DNA of 23,939 nt from Microbacteriaceae bacterium (lineage in GTDB: Bacteria > Actinomycetota > Actinomycetes > Actinomycetales > Microbacteriaceae): contig CANGNR010000007.1 of NCBI GenBank assembly GCA_947455385.1, forward strand, positions 1 through 23,939, given 5' to 3'. A program made the position numbers and the translations under genes. The notes under the pieces were generated by a model, which was given only the letters and a program-made list of their open reading frames with translations, made no database searches and was not told the origin of the DNA. This document shows, piece by piece, positions 1 through 6,955 of this stretch; the first letter of the stretch is position 1, and every line of letters begins with the position of its first letter.

Positions 1-781
1 AGACTTCGCTGAGATCACCCGCTCGACTCCAGAGAAGTCGCTGCTTCGTCCACTGCACAAGACCGGTGGTCGCAACAGCGCTGGCCGCGTGACCACTCGC
101 CACATCGGTGGCGGTCACAAGCGTCAGTACCGCGTTATCGACTTCCGTCGTCACGACAAGGATGGCGTTCCGGCCACCGTTGCTCACATCGAGTACGACC
201 CGAACCGCACCGCTCGCATCGCCCTTCTGCACTACGCGGATGGCGAGAAGCGCTACATCATTGCTCCGAACAAGCTCAAGCAGGGCGACCGCATCGAGCA
301 GGGCCCATCGGCTGACATCAAGCCGGGCAACGCCCTACCGCTGCGCAACATCCCTGTTGGTACCGTGGTTCACGCAATCGAGCTAAAGCCAGGCGGCGGC
401 GCTAAGCTAGCCCGCTCGGCAGGTGCCGGCGTTCGCCTCGTTGCCAAGGATGGCCCATACGCCCAGCTGCGTCTGCCATCGGGCGAAATCCGCAATGTCG
501 ACGCTCGCTGCCGTGCAACCGTCGGCGAAGTCGGCAACGCCGAGCAGTCGAACATCAACTGGGGTAAGGCCGGCCGCATGCGCTGGAAGGGCGTTCGCCC
601 GACCGTCCGTGGTGTCGCCATGAACCCGGTTGACCACCCACACGGTGGTGGTGAAGGTAAGACCTCTGGTGGTCGTCACCCAGTCACCCCATGGGGTCAG
701 CCTGAGGGTCGTACCCGCAAGCCAAACCTGCCTAGCGACAAGCTCATTGTCCGTCGTCGTCCAAATGGCAAGAACCGTTAA
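1..781 (+). CDS. rplB: 50S ribosomal protein L2 (5' end outside window)
   Basis: L2 is a core 23S rRNA-binding protein needed for subunit joining and close to the peptidyl-transferase centre. The reading frame is open from base 2, with codons GAC TTC GCT GAG giving DFAEITRSTPEKSLLRP, typical of the L2 N-terminal region. About ten to fifteen codons are therefore missing upstream. The ATG-less start at GTG 89 is internal and not the true start. The C-terminal half carries the hallmark VDHPHGGGEGKTSGG segment, whose histidine lies near the peptidyl-transferase centre in known structures, and a basic C-terminal tail (RRRPNGKNR). It is the first gene seen of the S10-spc cluster; rpsS follows 15 bases after the stop. 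Identification is certain. Confidence 0.98.
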   Translation, partial: DFAEITRSTPEKSLLRPLHKTGGRNSAGRVTTRHIGGGHKRQYRVIDFRRHDKDGVPATVAHIEYDPNRTARIALLHYADGEKRYIIAPNKLKQGDRIEQGPSADIKPGNALPLRNIPVGTVVHAIELKPGGGAKLARSAGAGVRLVAKDGPYAQLRLPSGEIRNVDARCRATVGEVGNAEQSNINWGKAGRMRWKGVRPTVRGVAMNPVDHPHGGGEGKTSGGRHPVTPWGQPEGRTRKPNLPSDKLIVRRRPNGKNR

Positions 782-796
782 TAGGAGTCTGAACTT

Positions 797-1078
797 ATGC
801 CACGCAGTCTAAAGAAGGGCCCCTTCGTCGACGAGCACCTGATCGTTAAGGTGCGCAAGCAGAACGAGGCCAACACCAAGAACGTGATCAAGACCTGGTC
901 GCGCCGCTCGATGATCGTTCCAGCCATGCTGGGCCACACCATCGCAGTGCACGACGGTCGCAAGCACGTCCCAGTTTTCGTCACCGAGACCATGGTTGGT
1001 CACAAGCTCGGCGAATTCGCACCTACCCGCACCTTCCGTGGTCACGTGAAGGACGACAAGAAGGGTCGCCGCAAGTAA
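797..1078 (+). CDS. rpsS: 30S ribosomal protein S19
   Basis: S19 sits in the head of the small subunit, forms a complex with S13 and contacts the A-site tRNA region. The 93-residue product has the standard family length. It starts MPRSLKKGPFVDEHL and contains GHTIAVHDGRKHVPV and GHKLGEFAPTRTFRGH, all strong S19 signatures. The ATG is preceded by AGGAG at 783-787, nine bases away. It lies between rplB and rplV, the universal order in this cluster, and is surely co-transcribed with them. Confidence 0.98.
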   Translation: MPRSLKKGPFVDEHLIVKVRKQNEANTKNVIKTWSRRSMIVPAMLGHTIAVHDGRKHVPVFVTETMVGHKLGEFAPTRTFRGHVKDDKKGRRK

Positions 1079-1108
1079 GCGGCGCCTGAGAGACGAAAGG
1101 TAAAGACA

Positions 1109-1504
1109 ATGGAAGCAGTCGCTAAAGTACGACACATCCGCGTCACTCCACAGAAGGCTCGTCGCGTCGTCAACTTGATTCGCGGCAAGCAGGCCACCGA
1201 GGCCCTTGCAATCCTGAAGTTTGCTCCACAGGCAGCAAGCGAGCCGGTTTACAAGCTGGTTCACTCGGCAATCGCCAACGCCAAGGTAAAGGCTGACTCG
1301 GCCAACCTGCTGTTCGACGAAGACGACCTGGTCGTTTCGGCAGCATACGTTGACGAGGGCACCACCCTGAAGCGAATGATGCCACGTGCACAGGGCCGCG
1401 GTTTCCGCATCCTGAAGCGCACCAGCCACATCACCGTTGTGGTCGCAACCCCAGACGAAATCGCCGCCAAGAAGGCCGGCGCCCAGAAGGCGAGGAACAA
1501 CTAA
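1109..1504 (+). CDS. rplV: 50S ribosomal protein L22
   Basis: L22 binds 23S rRNA, and its long beta-hairpin lines the nascent-chain exit tunnel. The 131-residue product shows the conserved N-terminal VRVTP-like segment (HIRVTPQKARRVVNLIRG) and the C-terminal hairpin segment around MPRAQGRGFRILKRTSHITV, where macrolide-resistance changes occur in other species. A short Ala/Lys-rich end (AAKKAGAQKARNN) is normal for the group. A GAAAGG-type ribosome site precedes the ATG. The stop codon shares one base with the start of rpsC (TAATG at 1502-1506), so the two are probably translationally coupled. Confidence 0.97.
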   Translation: MEAVAKVRHIRVTPQKARRVVNLIRGKQATEALAILKFAPQAASEPVYKLVHSAIANAKVKADSANLLFDEDDLVVSAAYVDEGTTLKRMMPRAQGRGFRILKRTSHITVVVATPDEIAAKKAGAQKARNN

Positions 1505-2292
1505 TGGGTCAAAAAGTAAGCCCATACGGCTTCCGACTAGGCATCACCACCGACCACGTGTCGCGTTGGTTTGCTGACTCGACCAAGAAGGGCCAGCGCT
1601 ACCAGGACTACGTAGCCGAGGACATCCGTGTTCGCGCGCTGCTGACCACCCGTCTTGACCGTGCCGGCGTTTCGCGCATCGAAATCGAGCGCACCCGCGA
1701 CCGCATCCGTGTTGACATTCACACCGCTCGTCCGGGTCTCGTTATCGGTCGCCGTGGCGCCGAGGCCGAGGCAATCCGTGCCGACATTGAGAAGCTCACC
1801 GGCAAGCAGATTCAGCTGAACATCCTCGAGGTCAAGAACCCTGAGATGGACGCACAGCTGGTTGCCCAGGGCATCGCCGAGCAGCTCAACGCACGTGTGG
1901 CCTTCCGCCGCGCAATGCGCAAGGGCATGCAGGGCGCTCTTCGTCAGGGTGCCAAGGGCGTTCGCGTTCAGACTTCGGGTCGCCTCGGCGGCGCCGAAAT
2001 GAGCCGCACCGAGTTCTACCGCGAAGGCCGTGTGCCACTGCACACCCTGCGCGCAAACATCGACTACGGCTTCTATGAGGCCAAGACCGTCTTCGGTCGC
2101 ATCGGTGTCAAGGTGTGGATCTACAAGGGTGACATCACCAACAAGGAGCTCGCTCGCGAGCAGGCCAACGCCAAGTCGGTTCGCCCAGGCGGCCGTGGCG
2201 GTCGTGGCCCAGCTGCAGTAGCAGAGGCTCCAGTCGCAGCTCCAGAGGCCGCTGCTCCAGCAGCTGTCGCTACCGCCGGATCGGAGGCATAA
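1504..2292 (+). CDS. rpsC: 30S ribosomal protein S3
   Basis: S3 forms part of the mRNA entry tunnel of the small subunit and contributes to its helicase activity. The product has the expected start MGQKVSPYGFRLGITTDH, a KH domain with the GLVIGRRGAEAE loop (GxxG motif) around residues 80-90, and the C-terminal domain with GAKGVRVQTSGRLGGAEMSR and YGFYEAKTVFGRIGVKVWIYKG. The last roughly 35 residues are a low-complexity Gly/Arg then Ala/Pro/Glu tail (262 residues total versus about 230 in E. coli). Similar tails recur on other ribosomal proteins in this window. The start overlaps the rplV stop by one base. Confidence 0.98.
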   Translation: MGQKVSPYGFRLGITTDHVSRWFADSTKKGQRYQDYVAEDIRVRALLTTRLDRAGVSRIEIERTRDRIRVDIHTARPGLVIGRRGAEAEAIRADIEKLTGKQIQLNILEVKNPEMDAQLVAQGIAEQLNARVAFRRAMRKGMQGALRQGAKGVRVQTSGRLGGAEMSRTEFYREGRVPLHTLRANIDYGFYEAKTVFGRIGVKVWIYKGDITNKELAREQANAKSVRPGGRGGRGPAAVAEAPVAAPEAAAPAAVATAGSEA

Positions 2293-2295
2293 CCC

Positions 2296-2715
2296 ATGCT
2301 GATTCCACGTCGAGTTAAGCACCGCAAGCAGCACCACCCGAAGCGTTCGGGCGCTGCCAGCGGCGGTACCACCGTATCGTTCGGTGAGTACGGCATTCAG
2401 GCGCTAACCCCTGCCTACGTGACCAACCGTCAGATCGAGTCCGCTCGTATCGCGATGACCCGTCACATCAAGCGTGGCGGTAAGGTCTGGATCAACATCT
2501 ACCCAGACCGTCCTCTGACCAAGAAGCCAGCCGAAACCCGCATGGGTTCGGGTAAGGGTTCGCCGGAGTGGTGGGTAGCTAACGTCAAGCCAGGTCGCGT
2601 GCTCTTCGAGCTCAGCGGCGTTAGCGAGCAGATCGCTCGCGAGGCAATGACCCGTGCGATCCACAAGCTCCCGCTCAAGGCTCGCATCATCAAGCGTGAA
2701 GAAGGTGACGCATAA
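2296..2715 (+). CDS. rplP: 50S ribosomal protein L16
   Basis: L16 helps shape the A-site of the large subunit and binds near the central protuberance. The 139-residue protein is full length, starting MLIPRRVKHRKQHHPKR and containing GGTTVSFGEYGIQAL, the RHIKRGGKVWINIYPDRPLT region and GSGKGSPEWWVANVKPGR, all diagnostic. It starts three bases after the rpsC stop, and its TAA overlaps the ATG of rpmC by one base (TAATG at 2713-2717). The conserved RMGSGKGSPE loop contains the arginine that is hydroxylated in E. coli L16. Confidence 0.98.
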   Translation: MLIPRRVKHRKQHHPKRSGAASGGTTVSFGEYGIQALTPAYVTNRQIESARIAMTRHIKRGGKVWINIYPDRPLTKKPAETRMGSGKGSPEWWVANVKPGRVLFELSGVSEQIAREAMTRAIHKLPLKARIIKREEGDA

Positions 2716-3014
2716 TGTCGATCGGTTCGAAGAACCTCGGCCCTGCAGAACTCGACAAGATCGAAGACTCGGTTCTCGTCGAAGAGCTAAAGAAGGCCAA
2801 AGAAGAGCTGTTCAACCTGCGTTTTCAGTCGGCCACCGGCCAGCTAGAGAGCCACGGACGCCTGCGTGCCGTCAAGCGCGACATCGCTCGCATCTACACC
2901 ATCATTCGCGAGCGTGAGCTTGGCATTCGTGCGATTCCAGTCGTCGAGGTCAAGACCGCCGCAGCCAAGACCAAGAAGACTGAGGCCGCTGAGGCCCCAG
3001 CTAAGGAGGCATAA
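2715..3014 (+). CDS. rpmC: 50S ribosomal protein L29 with C-terminal tail
   Basis: L29 lies at the rim of the exit tunnel next to L23, where chaperones and SRP dock. The core (residues about 10-75) is the usual helical hairpin with LKKAKEELFNLRFQSATGQLE and VKRDIARIYTIIRERE. At 99 residues it is longer than the 60-70 residues typical of the family. The extra part is a Lys/Ala/Glu/Pro-rich C-terminal tail (about residues 78-99, ending EAAEAPAKEA). The start shares one base with the rplP stop, and rpsQ follows after two bases. Confidence 0.97.
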   Translation: MSIGSKNLGPAELDKIEDSVLVEELKKAKEELFNLRFQSATGQLESHGRLRAVKRDIARIYTIIRERELGIRAIPVVEVKTAAAKTKKTEAAEAPAKEA

Positions 3015-3016
3015 CC

Positions 3017-3313
3017 ATGGCTGATAAGAAGACTGCCGTCACCGAGGCTCCTGCAGCCGAGGCTCGCGGTTACCGCAAGACCCGTCGTGGCTACGTAGTG
3101 AGCGACAAAATGGACAAGACCATCGTCGTTGAGGTCGAAGACCGCGTAAAGCACCCGCTTTACGGCAAGGTTATTCGCCGCACCACCAAGGTCAAGGCTC
3201 ACGATGAGACCAACTCGGCCGGCATCGGCGACCTCGTTCTAATCAACGAGACCCGCCCGCTTTCGGCCACCAAGAACTGGCGCCTAGTCGAGATCATCGA
3301 AAAGGCCAAGTAA
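3017..3313 (+). CDS. rpsQ: 30S ribosomal protein S17
   Basis: S17 is an OB-fold protein that binds 16S rRNA early in 30S assembly. The core begins at about residue 20 with GYRKTRRGYVVSDKMDKT and continues through VKHPLYGKVIRRTTKVKAHDE and GDLVLINETRPLSATKNWRLVEI, all conserved. The first roughly 18 residues are an Ala/Glu-rich extension as seen in other actinobacteria. A GGAGG-like site lies at the end of rpmC (AAGGAGG, 3004-3010), a good distance from the ATG at 3017. A 53-base gap follows before rplN. Confidence 0.97.
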   Translation: MADKKTAVTEAPAAEARGYRKTRRGYVVSDKMDKTIVVEVEDRVKHPLYGKVIRRTTKVKAHDETNSAGIGDLVLINETRPLSATKNWRLVEIIEKAK

Positions 3314-3321
3314 CACCCCTA

Positions 3322-3347
3322 GGGCGACCCGTCGGTAATGGGTGCCC
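3322..3347 (+). promoter_or_regulatory. Hairpin in the rpsQ-rplN spacer
   Basis: GGGC (3322-3325) and ACCC (3327-3330), separated by one bulged G, pair with GGGT (3340-3343) and GCCC (3344-3347) around a nine-base loop. An alternative pairing uses CACCC (3314-3318) with the same GGGTG. There is no T-run, so it is not a terminator. The position is the boundary at which E. coli begins its separate spc operon, so a processing or autoregulatory site is possible; function is inferred only. Confidence 0.4.
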
Positions 3348-3366
3348 ATCTAACAAGGAGTAAACA

Positions 3367-3735
3367 ATGCTTCAACAAGAGTCGAGACTCAAGGTTGCCG
3401 ACAACACCGGCGCCAAAGAGTTGCTGACCATCCGCGTGCTCGGTGGCTCAAAGCGCCGCTACGCCGGTTTGGGCGACATCATCGTTGCAACCGTCAAGGA
3501 TGCAATCCCTGGCGGCAACGTCAAGAAGGGTGATGTAGTCAAGGCTGTCATCGTCCGCACCAAGAAAGAGACCCGTCGCGCAGACGGCTCGTACATCAAG
3601 TTCGACGAGAACGCTGCAGTCATCATCAAGAAGGATGGCGAGCCACAGGGAACCCGTATCTTCGGGCCTGTCGGTCGTGAGCTTCGTGACAAGAAGTTCA
3701 TGAAGATCATCTCGCTAGCACCGGAGGTTATCTAA
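3367..3735 (+). CDS. rplN: 50S ribosomal protein L14
   Basis: L14 contacts L19 and 16S rRNA to form an inter-subunit bridge, and it is the docking site of the silencing factor RsfS. The 122-residue product has the exact family length. It starts MLQQESRLKVADNTGAKEL and includes GDIIVATVKDAIPGG, the RRADGSYIKFDENAAVII block and GTRIFGPVGRELR. A strong AAGGAG (3355-3360) precedes the ATG by six bases. It is followed two bases after its stop by rplX. Confidence 0.98.
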   Translation: MLQQESRLKVADNTGAKELLTIRVLGGSKRRYAGLGDIIVATVKDAIPGGNVKKGDVVKAVIVRTKKETRRADGSYIKFDENAAVIIKKDGEPQGTRIFGPVGRELRDKKFMKIISLAPEVI

Positions 3736-3737
3736 TC

Positions 3738-4097
3738 ATGGCAAGCATTAAGAAGGGCGACCTGGTTCAGGTCATCACTGGCGCCAAGGCTGAGCGCGGC
3801 GGCGACCGTGGCAAGCAGGGTCGCGTTCTCTCGATCGACAAAGAGAAGAACCGCGTCATCGTCGAGGGTGTAAACCTCGTCAAGAAGCACACCAAGGTCA
3901 GCCAGACCGACCGTGGCACCAAGACCGGTGGCATCGAGACCGTTGAGGCTCCGATCCACATCTCCAACGTGGCTCTCGTCGACCCGTCGACCAAGAAGCC
4001 AACCCGCATCGGCGCTCGCCTCGAGACCGTCACCAAGGGTGGAGTCAAGAAGACCGTTCGTATTCGCGTTGCGAAGACCTCGGGTAAGGACATCTAA
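3738..4097 (+). CDS. rplX: 50S ribosomal protein L24
   Basis: L24 is an assembly-initiating 23S-binding protein with an N-terminal KOW motif. Residues 4-30 (IKKGDLVQVITGAKAERGGDRG) form the KOW domain, followed by GRVLSIDKEKNRVIVEGVNLVKKHTK. The 119-residue length is normal for actinobacteria. The C-terminal part (THIGARLETVTKGG-like, then KTVRIRVAKTSGKDI) is as expected. Its TAA shares one base with the rplE ATG (TAATG, 4095-4099). Confidence 0.97.
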   Translation: MASIKKGDLVQVITGAKAERGGDRGKQGRVLSIDKEKNRVIVEGVNLVKKHTKVSQTDRGTKTGGIETVEAPIHISNVALVDPSTKKPTRIGARLETVTKGGVKKTVRIRVAKTSGKDI

Positions 4098-4714
4098 TGA
4101 CTGACGCAGCAGCAACCAAGGCTCCTAAGAAGGCAGCCGCAAAGACCGCAGCTCCTGCAGGCAAGGCTCTGCCACGCCTGAAGGCCAAGTACCGCAACGA
4201 GATCGTCGCTCAGCTTCGCGAGCAGTTCGAGTACTCGAACCCACACCAGGTTCCTGGCTTGACCAAGATCGTTGTGAACATGGGTGTTGGTGAAGCAGCC
4301 AAGGATGGCAAGCTCATCGATGCAGCCGTAAAGGACCTGACCGCGATCACCGGACAGAAGCCTCAGATCAACCTCGCTCGCAAGTCGATCGCGCAGTTCA
4401 AGCTGCGCGAAGGCCAGCCGATCGGTGCACACGTCACCCTTCGTGGCGACCGCATGTGGGAGTTCCTAGACCGTCTGCTCAGCTTGGCACTGCCACGTAT
4501 CCGCGACTTCCGCGGACTCAACGGCAACCAGTTCGACGGCCGCGGCAACTACACCTTCGGTCTCTCGGAGCAGAACGTGTTCCACGAGATCAACCAGGAC
4601 TCGATCACCCGTTCGTACGGTATGGACATCACCGTGGTGACCACCGCCAGCAACAACGAAGAAGGCCACGCGCTCCTAACCGCGCTCGGCTTCCCATTCA
4701 AGACCAACAACTAA
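4097..4714 (+). CDS. rplE: 50S ribosomal protein L5 with N-terminal extension
   Basis: L5 binds 5S rRNA and contacts the P-site tRNA and S13. The conserved core starts near residue 27 (LPRLKAKYRNEIVAQL) and contains NPHQVPGLTKIVVNMGVGEA, GQKPQINLARKSIAQFKLREG, the LRGDRMWEFLDRL block, RDFRGLNGNQFDGRGNYTFG and a C-terminal TTASNNEEGHALLTALGFPF. Total length is 205 residues against about 180 in most bacteria. The surplus is a Lys/Ala/Pro-rich N-terminal segment that matches the tail style seen elsewhere in this cluster. The start shares a base with the rplX stop. Confidence 0.98.
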   Translation: MTDAAATKAPKKAAAKTAAPAGKALPRLKAKYRNEIVAQLREQFEYSNPHQVPGLTKIVVNMGVGEAAKDGKLIDAAVKDLTAITGQKPQINLARKSIAQFKLREGQPIGAHVTLRGDRMWEFLDRLLSLALPRIRDFRGLNGNQFDGRGNYTFGLSEQNVFHEINQDSITRSYGMDITVVTTASNNEEGHALLTALGFPFKTNN

Positions 4715-4764
4715 TCGATTAGGTCCATCCGCTTGTAAAGCGTCTGGAAACCGATCGAGAGAGG
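4712..4764 (+). promoter_or_regulatory. rplE-rpsH spacer: hairpin and RBS, no rpsN
   Basis: The spacer of 60 bases holds a 10-base palindrome over the rplE stop (TAATCGATTA, 4712-4721). It also holds a hairpin CGCTT-GTA-AAGCG (4730-4742) that can extend with CCA (4725-4727) to TGG (4745-4747) across an internal TC/TC loop. The ribosome site GAGAGAGG (4757-4764) serves rpsH. Many actinobacteria carry rpsN (S14) exactly here; no S14-like frame fits in this space. A regulatory role for the hairpin is only inferred. Confidence 0.4.
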
Positions 4765-4774
4765 TAGCAACACA

Positions 4775-5173
4775 ATGACAATGACTGATCCTGTAGCGGA
4801 CTTTCTGACTCGTTTGCGCAACGCTAACAGCGCTTACCACGAGCAGATCAACCTGCCTTACAGCAAGCTGAAGTCTGGCATCGCTGAGATCCTGAAGGCC
4901 GAGGGTTACATCTCGGGCTTCGCGGTCGCTGACGCAGAGGTTGGTAAGACTCTTACCGTCGACCTCAAGTACGGTCCAAACCGTGAGCGTTCGATTGCCG
5001 GCATCAAGCGCGTTTCGAAGCCAGGCTTGCGTGTTTACGCAAAGTCGACCGAGCTCCCACGAGTTCTCGGCGGCCTCGGCATCGCCATCCTTTCGACTTC
5101 ATCCGGTCTTCTTACTGACCGCCAAGCTGCCAAGAAGGGAGTGGGTGGGGAAGTCCTCGCCTACGTTTGGTAA
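4775..5173 (+). CDS. rpsH: 30S ribosomal protein S8
   Basis: S8 binds helix 21 of 16S rRNA and, in E. coli, represses the spc operon. The 132-residue product has DPVADFLTRLRNANSAYHEQINLPYSK at its start (quoted in part as DPVADFLTRLRNA), then GIKRVSKPGLRVYAKS and the C-terminal GIAILSTSSGLLTDRQAAKKG and GEVLAYVW, which are diagnostic. Two ATG codons are in frame (4775 and 4781). The first is chosen because GAGAGAGG ends ten bases before it and the MTMTDP start is common in actinobacteria. Confidence 0.97.
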   Translation: MTMTDPVADFLTRLRNANSAYHEQINLPYSKLKSGIAEILKAEGYISGFAVADAEVGKTLTVDLKYGPNRERSIAGIKRVSKPGLRVYAKSTELPRVLGGLGIAILSTSSGLLTDRQAAKKGVGGEVLAYVW

Positions 5174-5179
5174 TCACAA

Positions 5180-5716
5180 ATGTCTCGTATTGGTAGATTG
5201 CCGATTCCGGTTCCAGCCGGAGTCGAAGTAAAGATTGACGGCAACAACGTCGAGGTCAAGGGCCCTAAGGGAACCCTCTCGCTAGATGTTGCAGCCCCAA
5301 TCACCGTTGCCTTAGAAGATGGCAACGTCATCGTGACCCGTCCTGACGACGAGCGCAACTCGCGTTCGCTGCACGGTCTGACCCGAACCCTGATCGCAAA
5401 CAACATCGTTGGCGTGACCCAGGGCTTCACCAAGGGCATCGAAATCGTCGGAACCGGTTACCGCGTCACCGCGAAGGGCTCGGCTATCGAGTTCGCTCTC
5501 GGTTACTCGCACCCAATCTTGGTTGAGCCTCCAGCAGGCATCACCTTCACCGTTGACGGCAACACCAAGTTGACCGTCTCGGGCATCGACAAGCAGGCAG
5601 TCGGCGAAGTCGCTGCGAACCTGCGCAAGCTGCGCAAGCCAGAGCCTTACAAGGGCAAGGGCGTTCGCTACGCTGGCGAAGTTGTTCGTCGCAAGGCCGG
5701 AAAGAGTGGTAAGTAA
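5180..5716 (+). CDS. rplF: 50S ribosomal protein L6
   Basis: L6 lies near the sarcin-ricin loop at the elongation-factor binding site. The 178-residue protein has the usual duplicated fold. It starts MSRIGRLPIPVPAGVEVKI, contains VEVKGPKGTLSL in the first domain, and ends with the signature RKPEPYKGKGVRYAGEVVRRK near residues 152-173. It starts six bases after the rpsH stop, with no strong Shine-Dalgarno in the short spacer (TAATCACAA), so translation probably depends on ribosomes arriving from rpsH. rplR follows after two bases. Confidence 0.98.
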   Translation: MSRIGRLPIPVPAGVEVKIDGNNVEVKGPKGTLSLDVAAPITVALEDGNVIVTRPDDERNSRSLHGLTRTLIANNIVGVTQGFTKGIEIVGTGYRVTAKGSAIEFALGYSHPILVEPPAGITFTVDGNTKLTVSGIDKQAVGEVAANLRKLRKPEPYKGKGVRYAGEVVRRKAGKSGK

Positions 5717-5718
5717 AC

Positions 5719-6096
5719 ATGGGCGTTAGCACCAGAATCACCGGAAAGTCGAAGGCCGCCGCGCGCGAGCGTCGCCACGTTCGTCTTCGCAAGAAGATCT
5801 CGGGAGACGCAGGTCGTCCACGCCTTGTAGTGACCCGCTCTGCCCGTCACGTATTCGTTCAGGTTGTCGACGACACCAAGGGTCTAACCCTGGCTTCGGC
5901 TTCGACCATGGAAGCCGACCTTCGCAAGTTCGACGGCGACAAGACTGCCAAGGCCACTAAGGTCGGTCAGCTTGTTGCTGAGCGTGCCAAGAAGGCAGGC
6001 ATCACCGAGGTCGTCTTCGACCGCGGCGGAAACAAGTATGCAGGTCGCGTAGCCGCGATCGCAGACGGTGCACGTGAAGGTGGACTGGTCCTGTGA
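5719..6096 (+). CDS. rplR: 50S ribosomal protein L18
   Basis: L18 binds 5S rRNA and helps attach it to the large subunit. The 125-residue protein has ARERRHVRLRKKISGDAGRPRL at the N-terminus, the FVQVVDDTKGLTLASAST segment and the 5S-binding C-terminal FDRGGNKYAGRVAAIADGAREGGL, all typical. It ends in TGA at 6094-6096, which overlaps a possible GTG start for rpsE (GTGA). AAGTAA just before the ATG is a weak ribosome site within the end of rplF. Confidence 0.97.
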   Translation: MGVSTRITGKSKAAARERRHVRLRKKISGDAGRPRLVVTRSARHVFVQVVDDTKGLTLASASTMEADLRKFDGDKTAKATKVGQLVAERAKKAGITEVVFDRGGNKYAGRVAAIADGAREGGLVL

Positions 6097-6119
6097 GCGC
6101 AGAAAACAAGGAGCAAGTC

Positions 6120-6770
6120 GTGTCGACTGAAGCAACTGAGGTTGCAGCTGTGGCTGTAGCCGAGACCCCAGAGTCCACCGAGGTTGTCGAGCGCGAGCAG
6201 CGCCGCGGCAGCCGCGAGCGTGGCCCTCGTGGCGAGCGTCGTGAGCGCGAAGACAACAAGAGCCCATTCCTCGAGCGTGTTGTAACCATCAACCGCGTTT
6301 CGAAGGTGGTTCAGGGTGGTCGTCGCTTCAGCTTCACCGCACTCGTTGTCGTCGGTGACGGCAACGGCACCGTCGGTGTCGGCTACGGCAAGGCTAAAGA
6401 AGTTCCAGCAGCAATCGCCAAGGGCGTCGAAGAGGCCAAGAAGGCATTCTTCCGCGTTCCTCGTCACGGCAGCACCATTCCTCACCCTGTCCAGGGCGAG
6501 GCAGCTGCCGGTGTGGTCTTGCTGCGTCCTGCCTCGGCAGGTACCGGTGTTATCGCCGGTGGTCCAGTTCGTGCCGTACTCGAGTGTGCCGGCATCCACG
6601 ACGTTTTGAGCAAGTCGCTCGGATCGTCGAACACCATCAACATCGTTCACGCGACCGTTGCAGCACTGAAGCAGCTCGAAGAGCCAGCAGCAGTTGCCGC
6701 TCGTCGTGGACTCACGCTTGAAGAAGTTGCTCCAGCAGTGCTTCTTCGTGAGCAGAAGGCAGGTGCCTAA
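6120..6770 (+). CDS. rpsE: 30S ribosomal protein S5
   Basis: S5 is at the mRNA entry channel and affects decoding accuracy. The double-stranded-RNA-like domain starts about FLERVVTINRVSKVVQGGRR and continues with FTALVVVGDGNGTVGVGYGKA, RHGSTIPHPVQGE and the C-terminal NTINIVHATVAALKQL. The GTG at 6120 is chosen as the start because AAGGAG (6108-6113) sits six bases upstream. The alternative GTG at 6093 would overlap the rplR stop by four bases and add nine residues. From 6120 the product has 216 residues. The N-terminal roughly 45 residues are a disordered Glu/Ala then Arg-rich segment, longer than in E. coli S5 (about 165 total). Confidence 0.95.
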   Translation: MSTEATEVAAVAVAETPESTEVVEREQRRGSRERGPRGERREREDNKSPFLERVVTINRVSKVVQGGRRFSFTALVVVGDGNGTVGVGYGKAKEVPAAIAKGVEEAKKAFFRVPRHGSTIPHPVQGEAAAGVVLLRPASAGTGVIAGGPVRAVLECAGIHDVLSKSLGSSNTINIVHATVAALKQLEEPAAVAARRGLTLEEVAPAVLLREQKAGA

Positions 6771-6955
6771 TGGCCGCTCGTCTAAAGGTAACCCAGATCA
6801 AGAGTGAAATCGGTGGCAAGCCGAACCAGCGCGAGACCCTTCGCACGCTCGGACTCAAGCGCATTGGCGACATCATCGTCAAGGATGACAGCGCAACAGT
6901 TCGCGGCATGGTTCGTACCGTTGCTCACCTAGTAAAGGTTGAGGAGATCAACTAA
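6770..6955 (+). CDS. rpmD: 50S ribosomal protein L30
   Basis: L30 is a small protein on the large subunit near helix 38. The 61-residue product matches the family in length and has RLKVTQIKSEIGGKPNQRETLRTLGL (in part KSEIGGKPNQRETLRTLGL), GDIIVKDDSATVRGM and VRTVAHLVKVEE. Its ATG shares one base with the rpsE stop, and its TAA shares one base with the rplO ATG (both TAATG). It is thus tightly coupled on both sides, and the order rpsE-rpmD-rplO is the usual one. Confidence 0.97.
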   Translation: MAARLKVTQIKSEIGGKPNQRETLRTLGLKRIGDIIVKDDSATVRGMVRTVAHLVKVEEIN

